A stretch of DNA of 64,000 nt from an uncultured Clostridia bacterium (lineage in GTDB: Bacteria; Bacillota; Clostridia; Christensenellales; Borkfalkiaceae), in contig CANRLK010000001.1 in NCBI GenBank assembly GCA_947631465.1, positions 1 through 64,000 on the forward strand, read 5' to 3'. Shown piece after piece: positions 41,496 to 48,457 of the stretch (positions are counted from its first letter, which is position 1; every line of letters begins with the position of its first letter). A program made the translations under genes and the position numbers. The notes under the pieces are model-generated. The model was given only the letters and a program-made list of their open reading frames with translations. It was not told the origin of the DNA and searched no databases.

Positions 41496-43298
41496 TTATT
41501 TTTTCGCGCGGATGGTCGCCGTTTCGTCCTCGCCGCTGCGGTATTTGCAGCCCGTCAGATCGAACAGCGCGGGCGACGACGCCCCCGACGCTTCGAGCTT
41601 CACCGTGCCGCGGAGCGAGGTCTTTTCCTCCGCGCCCGTGCCTGCGTCGTCCTTTCCTTCGTCCTTGCCTTCGTCCTTGTTTTCATCCTTGGGTTCGGTT
41701 TCGGTGTCCGTGCCTTGGTCTTTGGGCTCGGTTTTGGGATCGCTCCCGTCCTCGGGCTCTTCGGAATCGCCCTTGGCGTTTTCAAGCGCCTTTTTCTCGG
41801 TCTGCTTTTCGCTCTCCTCTTCCTCGGTCTTATCCTTCATGCCGCCGTTTTCGTCCTCTTGACCTTCTTGACCTTCTTGCCCTTGTTGATCTTCTCCCCC
41901 TTGACCTTCTTGACCTTCCTGCGGCTGCGCTGCGGTCTTACTGCCTTCTGCGAGCGCGTCGGCGGAGAAGCCGAGCAGGTGTTTTTCCTCGTCAAAGGCG
42001 AACGTCATGGAGACTTGGAGCATTTCGTCGGAGAGTTTGCCCTCGTCGATGCCCGCAAAGTCAAAGAGCGTATTGATGAGCGACGTTTTGAGGGTGGAGA
42101 CGAACTCGTCGAAGCGTTCGGTTGCCGAAGGCTCGAAGGTGAACTCGCTGCCCGTCAAGAGCCCGAGAAGTTCCTTCAAGGGCATTTCGGCAAAGGTCTT
42201 CCATTTTTCGAAGCCCTCTTTCTCCTTGGTGAGCTCTTGATAGAACGCTCCCGAGCGAAGCAGTCCGTCGGCATAGTCGGAAGCCTTTTGCGCCTTGACG
42301 GGCTTGGGAAGCGCCGCCGCCAGCGTTTCGGGAAGCACGGGCTTGATCGTCGCCACGAGTTCTTCCGCCGTGACCCCCTTAAAAAGCGTTTCGAGCAGCG
42401 TCTTGACGCTCTCCTCTTTGAACAGCCCGCCGATCGAGAGGTCGTGGTTTTTATCAAATGCCTCCGCAAGCGGGCGCAAGCCTTGAAGGAACGTCCCGAC
42501 CGACTTGCCCACGTCGAAAGAAAGGGTATAGCCGCCCTCCGTCTTGGTGAGCACGCCGTCAAAGATCGCGGGCATGTTCTTTAAGATCTTATAGACCGTC
42601 TGCGATTTTGCAAGCTGCACATATCCTTGATCGTCCTGGGTGCGCTCCAATAAAAGTCTGTTCTTTTCCGCTTTCAACTGCTCCTTTAAGGCGTTGAAAT
42701 CCACTTCGCCCTCTTTGTCCCATTCTCCCGAAGCCGTGTAGAGGGTGTTCCCGCGCACGAAGCAGAGAAAATAGCCGTCCCCCGCTTCCTCGCTCTCCGC
42801 GGAATGGGAAAGATACAGATCTGCCCCCAATTCATCCCCCGAGAGCATGACCGCGCCTTCCATCACGATCTTGCGCGTCGTCGTTTCGCCCTGGGACGTA
42901 ACGTCGAACCCAACGCTCGCAGAATAGTGAAAGCCGTTGAGCTCGCTCGTCGAGAGCGCGTCGTAAAATTCGCCCTTGACCGCATTGTCGGTGATGACTG
43001 TGCCGGGCGCAATGGGCGTTTCCTCTTTGCCCTCGCCGCCGCTCTGTCCGCCTTGACCCCCTTGGCTTCCTTGATCGCCTTGGTTGCCTTGCCCCCCTTG
43101 GCTTCCTTGATCGCCTTGACTTCCTTGGTTGCCTTGGTTTCCTTGGTTGCCTTGACCCCCTTGGTTGCCGTTTTGCTGTTCCTGGTTTTGGTCGTTCCCC
43201 TTGTTGACGTCCTCCTTGGGTTTACAGCCCGCGATGGGAAGGGCGAGACTCAGCGCCAGCGAGCAAGCGAGAAGTCCGCTTAAAAATTTTTTCATCAT
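41496..43298 (-). CDS. Second large GNQ-repeat lipoprotein, probably forespore-expressed
   Basis: The 600-residue protein has a lipoprotein signal ending IAGC (Cys 25), a GNQ/GSQ/GGQ tripeptide stalk (residues 44-85), a 330-residue folded domain and a Glu/Lys/Asp-rich repeat region near the C-terminus (DPKTEPKDQGTDTETEPKDE). The design parallels the 2838-4838 lipoprotein: same stalk and similar size. The upstream promoter is a near-consensus sigma-G site, so this copy is probably made in the forespore and placed on its membrane. The function is unknown. Confidence 0.8.
   Translation of the reverse strand: MMKKFLSGLLACSLALSLALPIAGCKPKEDVNKGNDQNQEQQNGNQGGQGNQGNQGNQGSQGDQGSQGGQGNQGDQGSQGGQGGQSGGEGKEETPIAPGTVITDNAVKGEFYDALSTSELNGFHYSASVGFDVTSQGETTTRKIVMEGAVMLSGDELGADLYLSHSAESEEAGDGYFLCFVRGNTLYTASGEWDKEGEVDFNALKEQLKAEKNRLLLERTQDDQGYVQLAKSQTVYKILKNMPAIFDGVLTKTEGGYTLSFDVGKSVGTFLQGLRPLAEAFDKNHDLSIGGLFKEESVKTLLETLFKGVTAEELVATIKPVLPETLAAALPKPVKAQKASDYADGLLRSGAFYQELTKEKEGFEKWKTFAEMPLKELLGLLTGSEFTFEPSATERFDEFVSTLKTSLINTLFDFAGIDEGKLSDEMLQVSMTFAFDEEKHLLGFSADALAEGSKTAAQPQEGQEGQGGEDQQGQEGQEGQEDENGGMKDKTEEEESEKQTEKKALENAKGDSEEPEDGSDPKTEPKDQGTDTETEPKDENKDEGKDEGKDDAGTGAEEKTSLRGTVKLEASGASSPALFDLTGCKYRSGEDETATIRAKK
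43044..43169 (-). repeat. Nine-base coding minisatellite (GNQ/GSQ/GGQ)
   Basis: Fourteen tandem 9-base units encode Gly-X-Gln tripeptides, as in the repeat at 4551-4721. Confidence 0.8.
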
Positions 43299-43314
43299 GA
43301 TTTTCCTCCGAAGG

Positions 43315-43343
43315 TAGTATGTGCAGAGGCTTTTTGGTTATTC
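43315..43343 (-). promoter_or_regulatory. Near-consensus sigma-G promoter of the second lipoprotein
   Basis: GAATA (43339-43343) and CATACTA (43315-43321) are spaced by 17 bases, a full match to GHATR-N17-CATNHTA if A is allowed at the second -35 position as in Bacillus. GGAGG follows before the ATG. Confidence 0.65.
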
Positions 43344-43420
43344 CGCGCGGGGCGGGCTCGTGACAAAATGAAGGGTAATTTTCTTCAAAAACGGGACATG
43401 GGTGGACTTTTTCGGTGCGA

Positions 43421-43450
43421 AAAGGCGCGCGCGAGGGTCTCGCGCGCGCC
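43421..43450 (-). terminator. Intrinsic terminator of the SipL-like gene
   Basis: A perfect 12-bp stem GGCGCGCGCGAG/CTCGCGCGCGCC with a three-base loop is followed by TTTT on the minus strand. Confidence 0.8.
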
Positions 43451-43467
43451 ATAAAAAACTTCTTTCC

Positions 43468-44940
43468 TTAATTTAAGCTCTTTTTGCGGTAGATGATGAC
43501 CCGCTGTCCTTCGCGGATGGGGAAATCGACGTCGGGGTTGTTGGCGCTGACCTCTTCGGGGGGCTTTTTGAGGCTCTTGGAGAGTTCCCAGAGCCCGTCG
43601 CCCGCACGGGGGACGTAGACGCTCACGGCGCTGTCCGAAGCGGGCAGGGGGTCTTTGAGCTCCGCCCCCGAGACCGCCTTGACGCTCAAATGCCGCTTTT
43701 CGGTGAGCGCGATCTTCAAAGTGACTTCGGCTTCGACCTCGCCCTCCTGGCGTTGGCGCGCCGACGTGCCGCAGGAGAGGACGGAGACCGAATAATCGCC
43801 GCCTTCGGTCTCGACGGGCACGGAGAAGGGCAGGCTGAGCTCGATCCCGCGGTGAGAGCCGTCCGTGCCGAGCACGAGCAGGGTCGCCATCGCAACCCCC
43901 TCGACCCGCGCGCTTTCCCCTTGGACGAGGTTCGCTTCCGCCCGCTGCAAGGCGATCGCCTGGAAGGTATCCGAAAAATCGACGGGCGAAGAGATCGCGG
44001 CTTTTCCCGAGACGCGCTCGGTCCGATAGAGGGTTTCGCCCGCGCCCGAGCAGTCCATCGAGGAATAGGAGAGCTCCACGGCGTTTGTCGTCGAGAATGC
44101 GTCGGTCGCCGCGTCGATCTCGGTCTCTTCGAACACGCACCCTTCGGCGCTGAGCGAAAGCTCTGCGGAGATCTTGCACTTGCCCTGTTCCTCGTCGGCA
44201 TCCGCCTTCAACAAGACGTCAAAGACGCTCACGCGCGCCTCGCCGCGCATGCCCGCCGCCGCAGCCTCGCAGGGGATCTCCACGCGGAACGGCACGAGCC
44301 GCTCGAACGAGACGAGCGAGTTTTCGCCTTTGAGCGCCAAAATGCCGAGATTGACCTCGCCCTCTGCAACAAGCGTGCCCGTCTCGCAGGTCACTTCGGT
44401 GAGATCGACCGTCTCGGAATGGATCAAAATATCGCCGATGAAATCGGTTTCGAACTCATCGTCCGCCTCCGCCGAGCCGCCGCAAAGATGGGCGGAGAGG
44501 ACATGCAGGCTCTCGCGGCGGAAAATGAGCTCGCCGTCGGTGAGATATTCAAGCGACCTTTCGCCGAAAAGCGCGATCTCCGCACCGAAGAGCGCCGTGA
44601 TGTAAACGCTCGCCCCCTCGCGGCGGATGGAGACGTTCTCCGTTTCGAGTTTGAGCCGCGCCGTATAGGCGGGACAGCACGCCTCGCACTGCGCTTTGGC
44701 GGTAAATTCCACACCTTTTTCCGCGCGGCAGACCTTGCGCTCCCCGTCCTCATAGACGATGGAAAAATGCGCCCTGCCCGTGTAGCGGACTTCTCCGTTG
44801 TCGCAGGTCGCGCTCAGCAGGATCGCGCTCGCATGCGCAGAGAGCACGGTCTCGACTTCCCCCCCAAAGCGGCAATCCACCGCCGTCTGCGCGTGCGTCT
44901 CGGATATTTTTCCGTATCCCCGAAAGACATCTGTTTTCAT
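43468..44940 (-). CDS. sipL: DUF3794-LysM spore coat morphogen (SipL/SpoVID-like)
   Basis: The 490-residue protein has repeated DUF3794 (SPOCS) domains and a C-terminal LysM (YVPRAGDGLWELSKSLKKPP..NNPDVDFPIREGQRVIIY). SipL in Clostridioides binds SpoIVA and ties the coat to the forespore. A sigma-E type -10 (CATAGAATA) lies upstream, matching mother-cell expression. Confidence 0.85.
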   Translation of the reverse strand: MKTDVFRGYGKISETHAQTAVDCRFGGEVETVLSAHASAILLSATCDNGEVRYTGRAHFSIVYEDGERKVCRAEKGVEFTAKAQCEACCPAYTARLKLETENVSIRREGASVYITALFGAEIALFGERSLEYLTDGELIFRRESLHVLSAHLCGGSAEADDEFETDFIGDILIHSETVDLTEVTCETGTLVAEGEVNLGILALKGENSLVSFERLVPFRVEIPCEAAAAGMRGEARVSVFDVLLKADADEEQGKCKISAELSLSAEGCVFEETEIDAATDAFSTTNAVELSYSSMDCSGAGETLYRTERVSGKAAISSPVDFSDTFQAIALQRAEANLVQGESARVEGVAMATLLVLGTDGSHRGIELSLPFSVPVETEGGDYSVSVLSCGTSARQRQEGEVEAEVTLKIALTEKRHLSVKAVSGAELKDPLPASDSAVSVYVPRAGDGLWELSKSLKKPPEEVSANNPDVDFPIREGQRVIIYRKKSLN

Positions 44941-44971
44941 GGCATTTTCACTCCCGTTTTCAGTTTCGCTC

Positions 44972-45002
44972 TATTCTATGCGGCAGGAATAAGAAAAATG
45001 CC
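44972..45002 (-). promoter_or_regulatory. Sigma-E type promoter of sipL
   Basis: CATAGAATA (44972-44980) matches the sigma-E -10 CATANNNTA; a GGCATT element sits about 16 bases upstream. Confidence 0.45.
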
Positions 45003-45060
45003 CGATTTTCCGTAAAGGTATCCAAGGTATTTTTTTTGTTTTTTTGCCCAAAATTTTCTT

Positions 45061-45318
45061 ATGATCAAGCGCAACAACGACATTCAAAAGATCAAACAGA
45101 CGATCGCGGATTACTTTCGCACCCAAGTGGACGTGACCGTGAACTTGGGCAGAAATAAGTTTTTGAAATACTGCGGAGAACTCTCGGGCGTGTATCCCGC
45201 CCTCTTCACCGTAAGCCCGAACGATAAGAACTTTCTCGGAAAGACGTCCTATTCCTACGCCGAAGTGCTGTGCGGAAGTGTGAAGATCGCTCCCGCCAAA
45301 AAGGAAGCGGCTCTGTAA
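45061..45318 (+). CDS. veg: Veg family protein
   Basis: The 85-residue protein matches Veg in length and pattern: basic N-terminus, VNLGRNKFLKYCGELSGVYPALF and the KTSYSYAEVLCGSV segment. Bacillus Veg is a highly expressed vegetative protein that affects biofilm genes. There is no Shine-Dalgarno site before the ATG. It is divergent from sipL and converges on tag. Confidence 0.85.
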   Translation: MIKRNNDIQKIKQTIADYFRTQVDVTVNLGRNKFLKYCGELSGVYPALFTVSPNDKNFLGKTSYSYAEVLCGSVKIAPAKKEAAL

Positions 45319-45339
45319 ATAAAGAATTGAAAAATTTAT

Positions 45340-45370
45340 GCCGCCCCGCGGGCTCTGCCCGCGGGGCGGC
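45340..45370. terminator. Bidirectional terminator between veg and tag
   Basis: A 13-bp GC stem GCCGCCCCGCGGG/CCCGCGGGGCGGC with a five-base loop is followed by GTTTC on plus and ATAAATTTTTC on minus. Confidence 0.75.
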
Positions 45371-45390
45371 GTTTCAATCATGACATCTTC

Positions 45391-46008
45391 TTAAAATGCC
45401 TGTCCGACTTCGCGGTCGGGGCGCATGCGGACCGTAGGGTAAGAGGCGTTGATCTTCTCAAAACACGGGCAGTCGCGCGCATGGTCGTTGATGACCCCGC
45501 AGGCTTGCAAATGAGAATAGATCGTAATTGGACCGACGAACGAAAAGCCGCGTTTTTTGAGATCGAAAGCGATTTTTTCCGAAAGCCCGTTGCTGACGGG
45601 GATCTTGCCGTCGGCATGACCGTCGTACAGCACCGTCTTTCCGTTTGTGAAGCCCCAAAGATATTCACAAAAGCTCCCGAACTCTTCGCGGATTTGTTGA
45701 TAACAGCGGGCGTTTTGAATGATCGCACGAACTTTCCGCTCGCACTTCAACATTCCCTCAGTATTCATGATCCGTTGAATGTCGTCCTCTTGGAAATTTG
45801 CGATCTTATTGAAGTCGAAGTTTTCAAAGCATTTGCGGAAGATCTCCCGCCGCCGCAGAATGAGCCCCCAACTCAACCCGCATTGCAGGACTTCGAGCGA
45901 CAAATGCTCGAACATCTGACGGTCGTCCCGATGGACGGGCACGCCCCATTCTCGGTCGTGATAGGCCCTGTCTAAATTTTTCTGAAATACGAAATCACAA
46001 TGTCCCAT
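45391..46008 (-). CDS. tag: DNA-3-methyladenine glycosylase I
   Basis: The 205-residue protein has the family zinc ligands Cys4, His17 and a His/Cys pair in NDHARDCPC near the C-terminus, and the active-site region QCGLSWGLIL. It removes 3-methyladenine from alkylated DNA. It lies 18 bases downstream of the island's last gene and could be read through from it. Confidence 0.93.
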   Translation of the reverse strand: MGHCDFVFQKNLDRAYHDREWGVPVHRDDRQMFEHLSLEVLQCGLSWGLILRRREIFRKCFENFDFNKIANFQEDDIQRIMNTEGMLKCERKVRAIIQNARCYQQIREEFGSFCEYLWGFTNGKTVLYDGHADGKIPVSNGLSEKIAFDLKKRGFSFVGPITIYSHLQACGVINDHARDCPCFEKINASYPTVRMRPDREVGQAF

Positions 46009-46026
46009 GGTGCGATTTGGTTGTCA

Positions 46027-46899
46027 TCAATGAGTGTACCCGCTGTTTTTTCGTGCTTGTTCCCCTAAAAGAGGCAAACCCAACTCATGCAAACAGCAAT
46101 TCACATCATAAATATCATATCTTCTTTCTTGAATGAAACAGCGGATGACGATATCAAACTTATCCGTCTCTCCCAAATAAAATCCCGCAGATTGGTATAG
46201 TTCCTGCGCTTCTTTAAGATTGAGACCCAGCCCGATCGCAAATGCGGCCACAGTTGTTCTTGCAGGTTTATAATTCTTGCTGTAATTCATGATTTTAGAG
46301 AAAGTGGATCTTGAGACCCCGGATCTTTGATATGCTTCGGAATCTTTTTCGTAATGTCTCGAATTGATCAATTTCAAAAGGCAATTCTGAAAACTATGTT
46401 TTTGCCGCCCCTTGAGACGCTTATCGACTGTCTCCGTGATGGGATCACCTGCGTCGCCGTAACTTTGGTTTACATTTTCTTTTACGGGCTTTAAAAGCGC
46501 TTCTTCGGCTTTTAAGAGCAATTCTTCCTTCGGCGTCCAAGATTCCTGAAGAAGGAAAACATTGAGATCTTTTGTATCAGCGATACGCCAATCGATCAAC
46601 CAATCAATAATTGTATTATTGACATAAGGGATCAAGATCCGATCTTGGGAAAAAGAATCGATATCGATTGCCACATTCGTCCAATGATTGCTTTGAACAA
46701 CGGTAAGGGCAGCATTCAACGCATCGGAAAGATCCGTTTCAAACTCATCACAATCGGCCGACCTTGTCCCAAGAAGGATCGTGCGGTTTACTTTCTCGGG
46801 AGAGCCAAAAGTCGTTTGTCCGCTTGCAACATTTTCTTCGCGCTTTAACACGCAATCGAATTGGTTTTCTGTCTTTTCGTGTGAAAAAATAATCTTCAT
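46027..46899 (-). CDS. Macro-domain-like/HTH fusion protein, end of the accessory island
   Basis: The C-terminal half of this 290-residue protein (about residues 165-275) is a conserved-looking HTH unit (YQRSGVSRSTFSKIMNYSKN..TTVAAFAIGLGLNLKEAQEL). The N-terminal half has the spacing of the C-terminal part of a macro domain (LSDALNAALTVVQSNH..NVAIDIDSFSQDRILIPYV), but the glycine loop is not seen, so it may be a diverged macro domain. Macro-HTH fusions could sense ADP-ribose made by a TIR enzyme, which would fit the TIR gene upstream. Starts after AGGAG. It may be the regulator of the island. Confidence 0.55.
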   Translation of the reverse strand: MKIIFSHEKTENQFDCVLKREENVASGQTTFGSPEKVNRTILLGTRSADCDEFETDLSDALNAALTVVQSNHWTNVAIDIDSFSQDRILIPYVNNTIIDWLIDWRIADTKDLNVFLLQESWTPKEELLLKAEEALLKPVKENVNQSYGDAGDPITETVDKRLKGRQKHSFQNCLLKLINSRHYEKDSEAYQRSGVSRSTFSKIMNYSKNYKPARTTVAAFAIGLGLNLKEAQELYQSAGFYLGETDKFDIVIRCFIQERRYDIYDVNCCLHELGLPLLGEQARKNSGYTH

Positions 46900-46982
46900 C
46901 TTTTGTCTCCTGTAATTTTTATATACCCGACAATAAAGGGAAAAAATCGAGTCGCACTATTGCTCAGCTCATTTAGTCTTCT

Positions 46983-48437
46983 TCACTGTGCAGTCTTCAA
47001 ATATTCTTTTGCTCTCTCTGTAAGACACCTGCCTCTACCCGTTATGGAAATAAAGCCGATCTTGACGAGATAAGGCTCGTACTCCGAAGAGTACTTTTTT
47101 GGATCAAGCCCAACGCGGGCGGAAAGCGTCTCCGAGCCGATCACACCGCCTGTTTCCTCCTCGATCGTCCGCAAAATCTCAAGATCTTTCTTCCCTAATC
47201 CTATGGGGTCGATCCCCATCTCTTCGAAAAACCGAAGTGCGGTTTCACGGTCGATATGAGTTGAAAGTCGATGACCTTCCTCGTCATAGAGTTCATTCTT
47301 CATCCCCCTGACAAAAGAGTTGATATATCGAACAGAACCCCGACTGCGCGGAATACACGTCTCTATCGCTTCCTCTGTGATGGTAAGTCCAAGCGATGCG
47401 ACCTTGGCTCTGTAAATTTGTGCAAGTTCGTCCGACGTATAATCCTCCATTTGGAATTTCAAGCGTAGGCACCTGTCTTTGATCGTGTCCAAAACATCAT
47501 TGTCGTCCGTCGTTGCGGCGATAAAGGTGAATTCCTCGATCGGCATCCGCATAGCTCTCCCTTGGGAAATCGGCGAAATAAACTCTCTGTCCTCAAGCAA
47601 AGTGAGGAGACACGACTGAGCACCTTCAGACAACTTATGTATCTCATCAAATGCGATCACAACGGGCTCATTCTCCCTTGCGACACGCATGAGAAACTCC
47701 TGCACCGCCGCTTTGTCGCTCTTGCTGCTCAGCGTCGTGCAGTCCAACTTTTCAAAATGCACGTTCAACTCATTGGCAATCAACTTCATCAAAGTAGTCT
47801 TCCCAAGCCCTGGATTGCCAAACAGCAAGATGTTGTCGAGATGATGCCTCCCCTCTGCCTTTGCAATGGCGATCTCTTTGAGCAAAACCTTCACAATGTG
47901 TTGTTGCCCGATAAAATCCCTCAAGGATCTCGGTTCGTAGATGGGCTTTGCGACCGTTTCCCCATTTTTGCCCTCTATGGGAAATTCCCCCTCGCTCGGC
48001 TGCAGATCTTTTGGCTCTTCTTTGACAAATGCGGGCGGGATCGGCTCATGCGGCGATTCTTTCAAGATCGGCTCTTGGGGGACGATACCCGCAATTTCCA
48101 CGTCGCCGCCATGAGGGTGTTCCATGGAAACTTCCGCACCACCCAAAAGATCTCCGAACCCAGGAAGAGAGACGTCGTCGGAAAGCCCGAAGAATTTTCG
48201 CACGCGACGGTCAGACAGTCCGTGTTCTTTGACGATTTGAATGTAACTACTGAATACGTCTTGCCAGTGACTGAGTTTTGCCTTTACTGCGATCGAATCG
48301 TCGTTGCCCTTTTGGTATTGCTCGGCAAAAATACGGGAAAGCTCCTTTAACGCCATTATCGTACCGTCTTTATCATCCCGCCGTGCCGCTTGCAACGCCG
48401 CCCGATATTTCTCTCGAAACATATCTGAAAATTGCAT
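46983..48437 (-). CDS. RuvB-like AAA+ ATPase with an MIT-like N-terminus
   Basis: The 484-residue protein has an N-terminal helical domain (residues 5-85), a linker, a AAA+ core with Walker A GNPGLGKTT and Walker B VVIAFDEIHK, and a RuvB-type winged helix at the end (TGGVIGSETLSARVG). It is not the housekeeping RuvB, which is about 330-350 residues and lacks the N-terminal part. That part aligns with the N-terminus of the island's trypsin protein (KAKLSHWQ vs KAKIAAFM; ending RKFFGLS vs LESFGLA). The linker holds DVEIAGIVP (112-120), a motif shared with the ESCRT-III-like tail. Starts 20 bases after the TIR-LRR gene. Confidence 0.8.
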   Translation of the reverse strand: MQFSDMFREKYRAALQAARRDDKDGTIMALKELSRIFAEQYQKGNDDSIAVKAKLSHWQDVFSSYIQIVKEHGLSDRRVRKFFGLSDDVSLPGFGDLLGGAEVSMEHPHGGDVEIAGIVPQEPILKESPHEPIPPAFVKEEPKDLQPSEGEFPIEGKNGETVAKPIYEPRSLRDFIGQQHIVKVLLKEIAIAKAEGRHHLDNILLFGNPGLGKTTLMKLIANELNVHFEKLDCTTLSSKSDKAAVQEFLMRVARENEPVVIAFDEIHKLSEGAQSCLLTLLEDREFISPISQGRAMRMPIEEFTFIAATTDDNDVLDTIKDRCLRLKFQMEDYTSDELAQIYRAKVASLGLTITEEAIETCIPRSRGSVRYINSFVRGMKNELYDEEGHRLSTHIDRETALRFFEEMGIDPIGLGKKDLEILRTIEEETGGVIGSETLSARVGLDPKKYSSEYEPYLVKIGFISITGRGRCLTERAKEYLKTAQ

Positions 48438-48457
48438 ATGTAAGACTTCCTTTCCAA

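Noticed and set aside
46983..48437. Housekeeping Holliday-junction helicase RuvB
   Set aside because: It is far longer, has an extra N-terminal domain shared with the island trypsin, and lacks ruvA beside it.
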